A stretch of 64,000 nt of DNA from positions 142,802 through 206,801 of the forward strand of contig CAYJJQ010000001.1 in NCBI GenBank assembly GCA_964370545.1, read 5' to 3'. This DNA is from CAKOSP01 sp964370545. GTDB taxonomy: Bacteria > Bacillota_I > Bacilli_A > RF39 > UBA660. Below the pieces are notes generated by a model that had not been told where the DNA came from, made no database searches, and was given only the letters and a program-made list of their open reading frames with translations. The translations under genes and the position numbers were made by a program. Numbering within the stretch: position 1 is the first letter of the stretch; each line of letters starts with the position of its first letter. Positions 35,351 through 43,710 of the stretch are shown one piece after another.

Positions 35351-35362
35351 ATTTTTTTTTAA
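35330..35362 (+). terminator. Terminator overlapping the end of the 27-aa ORF
   Basis: AATCTT-GGTG-AAGATT is followed by AAATTTTTTTTT. Confidence 0.6.
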
Positions 35363-35377
35363 ATTAAAATTATTTTC

Positions 35378-35406
35378 TTGTCAAAAAAAGAAGATATATG
35401 TTATAT
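35378..35406 (+). promoter_or_regulatory. Promoter of the amino-acid importer operon
   Basis: TTGTCA (35378-35383), 17-bp spacer and TTATAT (35401-35406) precede the AGGAG of the substrate-binding protein gene. No obvious arginine-type operator can be read by eye. Confidence 0.5.
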
Positions 35407-35425
35407 TTATAATAGGAGATATATT

Positions 35426-36157
35426 ATGATAACAAAATTAGTTAAAATATTAAGTGTAATGAGCATCATAGTATTACTGACAGGATGTGGTAATGATGAT
35501 CAAAATCAGTTGGTAATGGCCACTGAAGCAGGTTTTGCACCTTTTGAATTTTATGAAAATGGTGAAATAGTAGGTGTAGATATTGAAATTGCAAAAGAAA
35601 TTGCAAATGCATTAGATTTAACCCTTGTGGTAAAAGATGTTGCGTTCGATAATTTGATAAATGAATTGAATAGTGGGAAAGCAGATTTTATAGCGGCAGG
35701 AATGAGCATTAATGAAGATAGGGCTAAAGAAGTAGATTTTACTATTGAATATATAACTTCCAATCAAGTAGTTATTGTAAATAAAAATTCCAACATAAAA
35801 AATCTTGATGACATTCAAAATAAAAAAATAGGAACCCAACTTGGAAGCACTGCTGATATGTATGTAACAGACAATTATAAAAATGCAAATCATACAACAT
35901 ATAAAAAATACAGCGTTGCAGTTGAAGAAATAAAAACTGGTAAAATTGACTTAATTATTATGGATTCTCTTCCAGCTAAAGAATTAGTAAAAAACAATCC
36001 GGAATTAGTAATTTTAGATGATGTTTTATTTACAGATAAATACGGAATGGCTGTAAAAAAAGGCAATGATGAATTACTAGTTGAAATAAATAAAGTGTTA
36101 GAAAGACTAATTGAAGAAAATAAAATAGAAGAATATATAATTAAGTATTCAGAGTAG
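35426..36157 (+). CDS. Polar amino-acid ABC transporter substrate-binding lipoprotein
   Basis: This 243-aa lipoprotein has lipobox LLTGC (Cys21) and a family-3 solute-binding fold. GFAPFEFYENGEIVGVDIEIAK is the hallmark, with GKADFIAAGMSINEDRAKEVDFT and IGTQLGSTAD. It captures a polar amino acid outside the cell. The adjoining arginine deiminase genes make arginine the likely ligand (inference). ATG 35426 follows AGGAG; the longer frame upstream covers the promoter. It is the first gene of an importer operon with permease and ATPase. Confidence 0.93.
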   Translation: MITKLVKILSVMSIIVLLTGCGNDDQNQLVMATEAGFAPFEFYENGEIVGVDIEIAKEIANALDLTLVVKDVAFDNLINELNSGKADFIAAGMSINEDRAKEVDFTIEYITSNQVVIVNKNSNIKNLDDIQNKKIGTQLGSTADMYVTDNYKNANHTTYKKYSVAVEEIKTGKIDLIIMDSLPAKELVKNNPELVILDDVLFTDKYGMAVKKGNDELLVEINKVLERLIEENKIEEYIIKYSE

Positions 36158-36166
36158 GTTGGATTT

Positions 36167-36862
36167 ATGAATGACATATTTAATAATTTTATAGACGATT
36201 TCACAAAATCATTTATAAGTGATAATAGATATACATATATACTAGAAGGTGTTAAAAATACACTAGTTATTTATTTGTTTGCGCTTATAATTGGTTTTTT
36301 CATTGGTTTAATTATAGTTAATATAAAAATGTACCACAATGAAACAAAAAAATTAAAAATATTAAATTTTATAAGCAATCTATATATATCAATAATAAGA
36401 GGAACTCCTATACTTCTTCAATTGATGATTATATATTACATTATATTTAGAAGTATTGATATTAACATTATATTGGTAGGAATAATAGCTTTTGGAATAA
36501 ATTCGGGAGCGTATATTGCAGAAATTTTAAGAGCAGGCTTTGAATCAGTGGAGCAAGGACAAAAAGAAAGTGCTTATGCACTCGGATTAAATTATTTTCA
36601 GACTATGAAAAATATCATAATACCTCAAGGTCTTAGGAATGCGCTTCCAACACTTGGCAACGAAGCAATAACTTTGATTAAAGAAACAAGTGTAGCAGGA
36701 TTTATAGGAATAATAGATTTAACTAAAGCTTCAGATATTATTGCATCAAGAACATATGATTACTTTTTTCCACTAACTATGATAGCACTTATTTACTTAT
36801 TACTTACATATATTATCTCGAAAATAGTTAAATTCATAGAAAAGAGAGTTACAATATGTTAA
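36167..36862 (+). CDS. Polar amino-acid ABC transporter permease
   Basis: This 231-aa HisM/GlnP-type permease has about five membrane helices. The conserved EAA loop is AYALGLNYFQTMKNIIIPQGLRNALPTLGNE, shown here as the pieces SAYALGLNYFQTM and IIIPQGLRNALP. Early segments YIRGTPILLQ-type (SIIRGTPILLQLMI) also fit. It forms the membrane channel for the binding protein upstream. Its end overlaps the ATPase gene by 7 bases. Confidence 0.95.
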   Translation: MNDIFNNFIDDFTKSFISDNRYTYILEGVKNTLVIYLFALIIGFFIGLIIVNIKMYHNETKKLKILNFISNLYISIIRGTPILLQLMIIYYIIFRSIDINIILVGIIAFGINSGAYIAEILRAGFESVEQGQKESAYALGLNYFQTMKNIIIPQGLRNALPTLGNEAITLIKETSVAGFIGIIDLTKASDIIASRTYDYFFPLTMIALIYLLLTYIISKIVKFIEKRVTIC

Positions 36863-37566
36863 AAATAGAAAATTTAAATAAATCATTTGGCAATAAAGAA
36901 GTATTAAAAAATATAAATTTTAATCTAGAAAAAGGCGAAAGAGTAGTAATACTAGGAGAAAGTGGTAGTGGTAAATCTACTATACTTAGATGTATTAATA
37001 AACTAGAAGAAAAAACTAGCGGAGCTATATATTTTAATAATGAATTAATAACTGATAAAAATATTTTGAAAGTAAGATCAAAAATCAACATGGTGTTTCA
37101 GTCCTATAATCTTTTCAATAATTTAACAATTTTAGAAAATATTATTTTAGCCCCTGTGAAATTAAAAATGTTATCTGAAATAAAGGCAATTAAGGAAGCA
37201 GAAAAATTATTGGATAAATTTAATTTATCTGAGAAAATTAATGATTATCCAAAACAATTATCTGGTGGGCAAAAACAGCGGGTTGCAATAATCAGAGCAT
37301 TGATTATGAATCCAGAATATATATTATTTGATGAACCTACTAGTGCACTTGATCCTAAGATGATTGATGAAGTAGTTGAAATATTTAGAGAATTAAAAAA
37401 AGAAAATATTGGAATGATTGTAGTAACGCATGAACTTAAATTCGCTCGTGAAATAGCCGATAGAGTTTTATTTATTCACAAAGGAAAAATCATTGAAGAT
37501 GGACCAAAAGAAGAGATATTTTACAAACCAAAAACTAGGGAGTTAAAGGAGTTTTTAAGTCCTTAA
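36856..37566 (+). CDS. Polar amino-acid ABC transporter ATPase
   Basis: This 236-aa GlnQ/HisP-type ATPase has Walker A GESGSGKST (about 35-43), a Q-loop in MVFQSYNLF, ABC signature LSGGQKQR, Walker B ILFDEPTSALDP and switch His in VVTHEL. It powers uptake with the permease it overlaps. A gap of 57 bases then leads to arcA, so importer and catabolic genes probably share a transcript. Confidence 0.96.
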   Translation: MLKIENLNKSFGNKEVLKNINFNLEKGERVVILGESGSGKSTILRCINKLEEKTSGAIYFNNELITDKNILKVRSKINMVFQSYNLFNNLTILENIILAPVKLKMLSEIKAIKEAEKLLDKFNLSEKINDYPKQLSGGQKQRVAIIRALIMNPEYILFDEPTSALDPKMIDEVVEIFRELKKENIGMIVVTHELKFAREIADRVLFIHKGKIIEDGPKEEIFYKPKTRELKEFLSP

Positions 37567-37623
37567 AATCATACTTGAGTTATAGTTCTCATTAAAAAAC
37601 TAAATCTTAAAGAAGGAGGAGAA

Positions 37624-38871
37624 ATGGAAAGTAAAATTAATGTTAAGAGTGAAATTATGCCACTTAAAAGAGTATTGTTGCATAAACCTGGAAAAGAGTT
37701 GTTAAATTTAACTCCAGATACACTTGAAAGATTATTATTTGATGATATACCTTTTTTAAAAGTAGCAATTGAAGAACATAATGCTTTTGCTAAGATATTA
37801 TCAGATAATGGTGTTGAAATAGTTTATCTTGAAGATTTAATGACTGAAACTTTAAATTATGATAACAGTTTAAAAGAAAAGTTTATCAACCAGTATATTG
37901 ATGAAGCTGGACTTAAAACTAAAAAATATAAAATTTTAGTTTCAGAGTTTTTACACAATATCAAAGATACTAAAGAGTTAGTTTTAAAAACTATGGAAGG
38001 TATTCAAATTAATGAACTTAACCATAGCAAATTAGAACAAGAAAAATCTCTTGTTGATTTAATTCGTGAAGATGGCGATTTTGTTGCTGATCCGATGCCG
38101 AATTTATATTTTACAAGAGACAATTTTGCTAGTATAGGCAATGGAATTAGTTTAAACAAAATGTATTCAGTAACTAGAAATAGAGAAACAATTTATGCTC
38201 AATATATTTTTGAATATCACCCAGAATATGGATTAAAAGTTCCTAAATATTATAATCGTAATTATGATTATAGTATTGAAGGTGGCGACATATTAGTTTT
38301 AAGCGAATCTATTATAGCAGTAGGCATATCACAAAGAACAAAAGCAGAAGCAATTGATGAACTGGCAAGAAATCTTTTTGAAGATCCAACAAGTAAAATT
38401 ACTACTGTTCTTGCATTTAACATACCAAACACAAGAGCATTTATGCATTTAGATACTGTATTTACCCAAATAGATTATGATAAGTTTACTTATCATCCTG
38501 GTATTATGGAAACACTGCAAGTATTTGAAATTACTGAAGGAAATGACCCTAACAGTAGAGATGACTTAAATGTTGTTGAAATTAAAGATTCTTTAGAAAA
38601 TATTTTAGAAAAATATTTAAATAAAGATATTACTTTAATACCTTGTGCTGGTGGTGATGTTGTTGGTAGTCAACGTGAACAATGGAATGATGGATCTAAT
38701 ACCTTATGTATTGCACCAGGAGTTGTAATTGTTTATGAAAGAAATGATGTTACAAATGAAGTTTTACGTGCAAATGGTATAAAGGTACTTGAAATGCCAA
38801 GTGCTGAATTATCACGAGGACGTGGCGGACCACGATGTATGAGTATGCCACTTTATAGAGAGGACAATTAA
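37624..38871 (+). CDS. arcA: Arginine deiminase
   Basis: This 415-aa enzyme hydrolyses arginine to citrulline and ammonia, first step of the ADI pathway. Catalytic features include DPMPNLYFTRDNFASIG, EGGDILVLSE, MHLDTVFT and the C-terminal GRGGPRCMSMPL with nucleophile Cys405. Full length. GAAGGAGGAG precedes the ATG. Its stop touches the arcB start. It gives ATP-yielding arginine use and ammonia for acid resistance, provided carbamate kinase is encoded elsewhere. Confidence 0.98.
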   Translation: MESKINVKSEIMPLKRVLLHKPGKELLNLTPDTLERLLFDDIPFLKVAIEEHNAFAKILSDNGVEIVYLEDLMTETLNYDNSLKEKFINQYIDEAGLKTKKYKILVSEFLHNIKDTKELVLKTMEGIQINELNHSKLEQEKSLVDLIREDGDFVADPMPNLYFTRDNFASIGNGISLNKMYSVTRNRETIYAQYIFEYHPEYGLKVPKYYNRNYDYSIEGGDILVLSESIIAVGISQRTKAEAIDELARNLFEDPTSKITTVLAFNIPNTRAFMHLDTVFTQIDYDKFTYHPGIMETLQVFEITEGNDPNSRDDLNVVEIKDSLENILEKYLNKDITLIPCAGGDVVGSQREQWNDGSNTLCIAPGVVIVYERNDVTNEVLRANGIKVLEMPSAELSRGRGGPRCMSMPLYREDN

Positions 38872-39858
38872 ATGAATTTAAAAGGAAAAGATTTTTTAAA
38901 AGTATTAGATTTTTCCAAAGAAGAAATAATATATTTAATAAATTTATCTAAAAAATTAAAAAAAATGAAAAAAAATGGGAAGCCTCATGAATATTTAAAG
39001 GGCAAAAATGTTGCCCTTATATTTGAAAAAGATTCAACTAGAACGAGATGTGCATTTGAAGTAGCTGCATCTGATCTTGGAATGGGATCAACATATTTAG
39101 GACCAACAGGTTCTCAAATGGGTAAAAAAGAAAGTATTGCAGATACGGCAAAAGTCTTATCTAGAATGTATGATGGTATTGAATATCGTGGGTTTGGTCA
39201 AGAAGTGGTTGAGGAATTAGCTCTTCATTCAAATGTTCCGGTATGGAATGGTTTAACAAATGAATACCATCCAACTCAAATGTTAGCAGATATGCTTACT
39301 GTTGAGGAAAATTTTAATAAATTAGAGGGATTAAATTTTTCGTTTTTTGGAGATGCAAGAAATAATATGGGTAATTCACTTATGATTATTTCGTCTAAAT
39401 TAGGACTTAATTTTACGGCATGTGCACCTAAAAGTTTATGGCCTAACGAAGATTTGATTAAAATATGTGAGGACATATGCAAAACATCTGGTGGAACTTT
39501 AAAATTTACGGAAGATATTTTAGAAGGATCGAAAGATGCTGATGTAATATGCACAGACGTATGGGTATCAATGGGAGAACCAGAGGAAGTTTGGAGTGAT
39601 AGAATAGAGTTATTAAAAAATTATCAAGTTAATAATAACATTATGAATAATGCTAAAAGTAATGCTATATTCTTACATTGTTTACCAGCTTTTCATGATA
39701 CAAATACAAAAATTGGAAAAGAGATAGGAGAAAAATTCGCTCTTACTTCTATGGAAGTAACTGATGAAGTATTCCTGTCAAGCAAATCTAAAGTATTTGA
39801 CGAAGCAGAAAATAGATTACATACTATTAAAGCTGTTATGTTGGCTACTTTAAAATAA
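38872..39858 (+). CDS. arcB: Ornithine carbamoyltransferase (catabolic)
   Basis: This 328-aa enzyme works in the ADI direction, converting citrulline plus phosphate to ornithine and carbamoyl phosphate. Carbamoyl-phosphate site STRTR (in EKDSTRTRCAFE), HPTQMLADMLT, the ornithine-binding region around VWVSMGEP and the catalytic FLHCLPAFHD are all present. It begins directly after arcA with no gap. Location in an arc operon argues for the catabolic role rather than arginine synthesis. Confidence 0.97.
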   Translation: MNLKGKDFLKVLDFSKEEIIYLINLSKKLKKMKKNGKPHEYLKGKNVALIFEKDSTRTRCAFEVAASDLGMGSTYLGPTGSQMGKKESIADTAKVLSRMYDGIEYRGFGQEVVEELALHSNVPVWNGLTNEYHPTQMLADMLTVEENFNKLEGLNFSFFGDARNNMGNSLMIISSKLGLNFTACAPKSLWPNEDLIKICEDICKTSGGTLKFTEDILEGSKDADVICTDVWVSMGEPEEVWSDRIELLKNYQVNNNIMNNAKSNAIFLHCLPAFHDTNTKIGKEIGEKFALTSMEVTDEVFLSSKSKVFDEAENRLHTIKAVMLATLK

Positions 39859-39873
39859 AAAAGGAGTGAGTTT

Positions 39874-41319
39874 ATGAAAGAAAAAAGAGTTAAAAAAAGA
39901 AATATGATTTCTTCATTTTCAATAATTTTCATTTTAATAATTTTACTTGGAGGTATTTCTTATTTATTACCACAAGCGGATTTTATTGATGGTGTAATTG
40001 TTAATGGAAGTGGAGTTGTAAAAGCAAGTTTATCTACGATATTAATGTCACCTATACTAGGTTTTGAAAATGCTGTAGACGTATGTTTATTTGTACTTGT
40101 TTTAGGAGGTTTCCTAGAAATAATTAATAAAACGGGTGCTTTTACTAAAGGAATAAAAGTTTTAATACAAAAATTAAAAGGGAAAGAACTTATTTTAATC
40201 CCAATACTTATGTTAATTTTCTCTATAGGAGGAACTACATATGGTATGCTTGAAGAAACTGTTATATTTTATGCTATCCTTGCTGTAACTATGGTTGCTG
40301 CTGGTATGGATACGCTTGTAGCGTCTTCTGTAGTATTACTTGGAGCAGGATCTGGAGTTTTAGGTTCTACTGTAAATCCATTTGCTGTTGGAGCTGCTGT
40401 ATCAGCACTTCCTGCTGGTATAGAGGTTAACCAAGGTATAATCATTGCAATAGGTGCAGTATTATGGTTAACGTCATTGGTTATTTCAATATTCTTTGTT
40501 ATGAAATATGCATCTAAAGTTATTAAAGATAAAGGATCAACATTTTTATCGTTACAAGAACAAGAAGATATGAAAAAAACTTTTGGAGAAGAAACTGAAA
40601 GTAAAGAAACCAAATTATCTGGAAAACAAAAATTAACTCTAGTATTATTTGGTTTATCGTTCCTAGTGATGATAGTAGGTTTCATCCCTTGGGGAGAATT
40701 TGATATAACTATATTTGATAACACAACTAATTTCTTAACAGGAAGTGCACTTGGAGCTTGGTGGTTTTATGATGCGGCTTTATGGTTCTTATTATGTAGT
40801 ATAATAATAGCTATTGTTAATAGAATGAATGAAAATACATTTGTAAAAACATTTTTAAATGGTGCTGCTGGTATGATGAGTGTAATTTTAATTATTGCGA
40901 TCGCAAGAGGAGCTAGCGTATTAATGGGAGCAACATATCTAGATAATTATATTATATATAATGCTGCTGACGCTCTTAAAGATGTTTCCGTTACAATATT
41001 TGCGCCGCTTAACTATTTGCTACATGTAGTATTATCATTCTTAGTTCCATCATCATCTGGTCTTGCCTCTATTTCAACGCCAATAATGGGGCCTCTTGCT
41101 CTAGAACTTGGTTATAATGTTGAAACTACTATTATGACATTTGTGGCTGCTAATGGGCTTGTAAATCTATTTACGCCTACATGTGGAGCAATAATGGGAG
41201 GTTTAGCTCTTGCTAAAGTTCAATATAGTACATGGCTTAAATGGGTACTAAAAGTCATTATTACATTAGCTATAGTTAATATGTTAATATTGACAGTTGC
41301 TAGTCTTATATTAAGTTAA
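39874..41319 (+). CDS. arcD: YfcC-family exchanger, probable arginine/ornithine antiporter
   Basis: This 481-aa membrane protein of about 12 helices belongs to the YfcC/DcuC-like family. Hallmarks are LGGISYLLPQADF near the N-terminus, SIGGTTYGMLEETVIFY, GSTVNPFAVGAAVSA and VPSSSGLASISTPIMGPLA. Proteins of this family sit in arc operons of streptococci as arginine/ornithine exchangers, which fits here. AAAAGGAGTG precedes the ATG, 15 bases after arcB. It is the last gene of the operon. Confidence 0.9.
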   Translation: MKEKRVKKRNMISSFSIIFILIILLGGISYLLPQADFIDGVIVNGSGVVKASLSTILMSPILGFENAVDVCLFVLVLGGFLEIINKTGAFTKGIKVLIQKLKGKELILIPILMLIFSIGGTTYGMLEETVIFYAILAVTMVAAGMDTLVASSVVLLGAGSGVLGSTVNPFAVGAAVSALPAGIEVNQGIIIAIGAVLWLTSLVISIFFVMKYASKVIKDKGSTFLSLQEQEDMKKTFGEETESKETKLSGKQKLTLVLFGLSFLVMIVGFIPWGEFDITIFDNTTNFLTGSALGAWWFYDAALWFLLCSIIIAIVNRMNENTFVKTFLNGAAGMMSVILIIAIARGASVLMGATYLDNYIIYNAADALKDVSVTIFAPLNYLLHVVLSFLVPSSSGLASISTPIMGPLALELGYNVETTIMTFVAANGLVNLFTPTCGAIMGGLALAKVQYSTWLKWVLKVIITLAIVNMLILTVASLILS

Positions 41320-41350
41320 TAAAGAAGAAGATTTATCTTCTTTTTTTTAA
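41320..41350 (+). terminator. Terminator of the arc operon
   Basis: AGAAGAT-TT-ATCTTCT is followed by eight Ts; no carbamate kinase gene lies before it. Confidence 0.8.
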
Positions 41351-41380
41351 ATTTTAACTGAGATAATTTCAGTAGAGATA

Positions 41381-41410
41381 TTGACAAAAGCATATAAAAT
41401 AAAGTATAAT
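41381..41410 (+). promoter_or_regulatory. Promoter of gpsB-rnpB
   Basis: Consensus TTGACA (41381-41386) and consensus TATAAT (41405-41410) with an 18-bp spacer lie before gpsB. No terminator separates gpsB from rnpB, so it can drive both. Confidence 0.75.
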
Positions 41411-41433
41411 TTTTATTGTTAGAAGGTGTAGAT

Positions 41434-41763
41434 ATGTATAGTGAAAGAATTTATATGACTCCTCAAGAGCTTTTAGATTACAAATTTAAAGTTGATGCTA
41501 GAGGATATAGACCACAAGAAGTTGATAAAATTCTGGACATGGTTATTCGTGATGAAACTGAATATATAAATACTATCAAAAGTTTAGAACAACAACTTAA
41601 AGATGCTAATGAAGACAATATTAAACTTAAACAAGAGCTTCGTAGATTAAAAGTTGATTTGGAAGATGCCGAAAATAATTCAGCATCAAGTGGTCCTAGT
41701 AACTTAGACCTTTTAAAAAGAATTAGCCAATTAGAAAAAATAGTATATAGAAAATATGATTAA
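41434..41763 (+). CDS. gpsB: Cell-division regulator GpsB
   Basis: This 109-aa DivIVA-like coiled-coil protein helps place PBP1 and coordinates septal and lateral wall growth. The N-terminal membrane-binding/dimer domain has LTPQELLDYKF-type sequence (MTPQELLDYKFKVDARGY) and RPQEVDKILDMVI, followed by coiled coil (about 38-75) and a C-terminal trimerisation helix. ATG 41434 follows AGAAGGTG. The gene directly precedes rnpB, as in Bacillus, and the P1 stem of RNase P RNA begins at its stop codon. Its partner PBP1 is encoded at 32049. Confidence 0.94.
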   Translation: MYSERIYMTPQELLDYKFKVDARGYRPQEVDKILDMVIRDETEYINTIKSLEQQLKDANEDNIKLKQELRRLKVDLEDAENNSASSGPSNLDLLKRISQLEKIVYRKYD

Positions 41764-42100
41764 TCTGGGCAAATGCTGCATATAACCTATGTAGAGGAAA
41801 GTCCATGCTCGCACAAGCTGTAATGCTTGTAGTGTTCGTGTCTTAGGAAAAAATAACTAAGAGTAGTATTACTAACGGCTTTGAAATAACCTTAACTGGT
41901 TAAAGTAAATTTAAAAGTGCCACAGAAACGAGTTTTTTAGGAAACTAAAAAAATGAAACGAGGTAAACCCCACGAGCGAGAAACCCAAATTTTGGTAGGG
42001 GAACTTTTATGAAGGAAACAAACGGATTAAAGGACTGTAATAGTAGATAAATATTTGCCGCTTCCAAGTGAAGTACAGAACATGGCTTATAAGATTTTTT
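41761..42100 (+). ncRNA. rnpB: RNase P RNA (Bacillus type B)
   Basis: Conserved landmarks occur in order: GAGGAAAGTCCATGCTCGCA (CR-I, near 41793), TGTTCGTG, AGTGCCACAGAAACG, GAAACGAGGTAAACCCC, GAGCGAGAAACCCAAATTTTG (given in part), GGTAGGGGAAC, and ACAGAACATGGCTTAT near the 3' end. P1 is formed by TAATCT (41761) with AGATTT (about 42092). The type-B style and position after gpsB are those of low-GC Gram-positives. It is the catalytic RNA that matures tRNA 5' ends. Confidence 0.97.
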
Positions 42101-42137
42101 TATTTTGAATATATATTATTAAAGGGAGTGAATTATT

Positions 42138-42614
42138 TTGGACGATATTGGATCGTTGTTAAAAGAGACTAGAATATCAGCTGGAGTAAATATTAGTGAG
42201 GTAAGCAAGGACTTAAGTATAAGTGAACTTGCAATAGAAAATATCGAGGATGGAAAAATCGGTTCTTTTAAAGATGTTTTTGAACTAAAAGAAATACTAT
42301 ATAATTACTCTAAATATTTAGGCTTAGAATCAGATAAAATAATAGATGATTTTAATTCTTATTTATTTGAATATACTTCAAAAATTCCAGTTAAAGAAAT
42401 TGAAAAAACAATTGAACTTCAAATGAAAGAAGAAGTAGATAAAAATAAAGTAATTTCACCATATACAAAAAAAGAAGTTAAAGAAAATTATAAATTATTT
42501 ATAATTTCTATAGTAGTAATTATTATATTAGTTTTATTAGCTATGACCTGGGCAATTAAGCAGGTTGCAATTGGTACAAGTGAAACAACGACAGTAATTA
42601 GTTATAGAAAGTAG
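42138..42614 (+). CDS. RodZ-like membrane HTH protein
   Basis: This 158-aa protein has an N-terminal HTH domain (GSLLKETRISAGVNISEVSKDL is typical, given here as LLKETRISAGVNISEV), a charged linker and one membrane helix (about 118-140), with a very short outer tail. Full RodZ/YmfM proteins carry an extracellular beta domain of about 100 residues, absent here. Start TTG 42138 with AAGGGAGTG upstream. It sits just before pgsA, matching ymfM-pgsA order in Bacillus, and is probably linked to cell shape via MreB. Confidence 0.8.
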   Translation: MDDIGSLLKETRISAGVNISEVSKDLSISELAIENIEDGKIGSFKDVFELKEILYNYSKYLGLESDKIIDDFNSYLFEYTSKIPVKEIEKTIELQMKEEVDKNKVISPYTKKEVKENYKLFIISIVVIIILVLLAMTWAIKQVAIGTSETTTVISYRK

Positions 42615-42619
42615 GATGT

Positions 42620-43228
42620 ATGAAAAAATTAAATTTACCTAATAAAATAACAGTGTGCAGAATTATATTATCATTTTTATTACTTATTATGTTAATAATT
42701 CCATGGGAACAAATTGGTGTGGAATGGCCTGTTTATAGTTTTAAAAATGAATTAATTAATTTAAAATATTTAATTGCTGGAGGAATTTTCTTAATTGCAG
42801 CATCAACAGATTTTATTGATGGATACATAGCTAGAAAATATAATTTAATTACAGATTTCGGTAAAACAGCAGATGCTATTGCAGACAAACTACTTGTTAA
42901 TGGTTTGTTGGTAATATTAGCATATGATAGAATTATACCTCTTTTAATACCAGTTATTATTATCTCAAGGGATATAATTACTGATTCATGTAAATCTATA
43001 TGTGGTAGTAAAGGTAAAGTTGTTGCAGCATCAAAACTAGGTAAAGCAAAAACTATATTTATGATGATAGGTATTACTCTTACTTTATTTTATGATTTTC
43101 CTTTTATATATTTAAATATATATATAGGAGAGATATTTATTATTATTGCAACAGTAATATCAATTATATCTGGTGTTGAATATGTAATGAATAGTTCGAA
43201 ATATTTATTTGATGAAAAAAAGAGTTAA
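42620..43228 (+). CDS. pgsA: CDP-diacylglycerol-glycerol-3-phosphate phosphatidyltransferase
   Basis: This 202-aa membrane enzyme makes phosphatidylglycerol-phosphate. The CDP-alcohol phosphotransferase motif D-x2-DG-x2-AR-x8-G-x3-D-x3-D is complete: DFIDGYIAR then DFGKTADAIADK. Five to six membrane helices. NLPNKITVCRI at the N-terminus is the usual PgsA start. It begins 6 bases after the rodZ-like gene. recA and rny, near pgsA in Bacillus, follow about 4 kb later. Confidence 0.95.
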   Translation: MKKLNLPNKITVCRIILSFLLLIMLIIPWEQIGVEWPVYSFKNELINLKYLIAGGIFLIAASTDFIDGYIARKYNLITDFGKTADAIADKLLVNGLLVILAYDRIIPLLIPVIIISRDIITDSCKSICGSKGKVVAASKLGKAKTIFMMIGITLTLFYDFPFIYLNIYIGEIFIIIATVISIISGVEYVMNSSKYLFDEKKS

Positions 43229-43302
43229 TCTTTTTTTTTGGTATAAATGTCTAAACAAGTATAATTATTTAGAATAATATAATGTAGAAAGGATAGTGTA
43301 TT

Positions 43303-43629
43303 ATGAATAATTATTACGATCAAAATGAAATGTATAACAATATGAAAGTGGAAGGTAACTTTAATAAAACTGCAACTTTGGAAAATACTAGTATGGAAAT
43401 GCCTGTTGAGGGAATGGAAAGTTGCCATGTTCCTGCTGGATGTGAACCTATTTATGAAGCTCCGCAAGAAAGAGTATGTCATAGATATATAAATTATGAA
43501 GTACCGCATATTATTCCTTGCAACACAAGAATAGTAAATCATCATGTATATAGACATACATATTCTCCATGTTACTCATGTTGTGAAGAAAATGTAGTAT
43601 GTAATGTTTACGATAAAAAATGTTGTTAA
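43303..43629 (+). CDS. CotD-like spore-coat-family protein
   Basis: This 108-aa protein is rich in Cys, His, Tyr and Pro in its second half. The stretch VPHIIPCNTRIVNHHVYRH closely resembles the CotD signature (VPHIHPSHTTTVNHH-type) of Bacillus inner spore coat proteins, preceded by ERVCHRYIN. The CYSCCEE and KKCC cysteines could cross-link or bind metal. The N-terminal half is low complexity. AAAGGA precedes the ATG. Whether this organism sporulates is not shown by the window; no other spore gene is seen. Confidence 0.78.
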   Translation: MNNYYDQNEMYNNMKVEGNFNKTATLENTSMEMPVEGMESCHVPAGCEPIYEAPQERVCHRYINYEVPHIIPCNTRIVNHHVYRHTYSPCYSCCEENVVCNVYDKKCC

Positions 43630-43653
43630 AAATCTCTATTAAGAGATTTTTTT
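43628..43653 (+). terminator. Terminator after the CotD-like gene
   Basis: AAAATCTCT-ATTA-AGAGATTTT plus Ts. Confidence 0.78.
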
Positions 43654-43710
43654 GTTGCTAGATAGTATTCTTTATGATAGAATAAAAAAACACGAAAAAG
43701 AGGAGACAAA

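Noticed and set aside
40269..40724. 151-aa minus-strand ORF
   Set aside because: It is antisense to the arcD-like membrane protein, with low-complexity composition and no ribosome binding site; a shadow frame.
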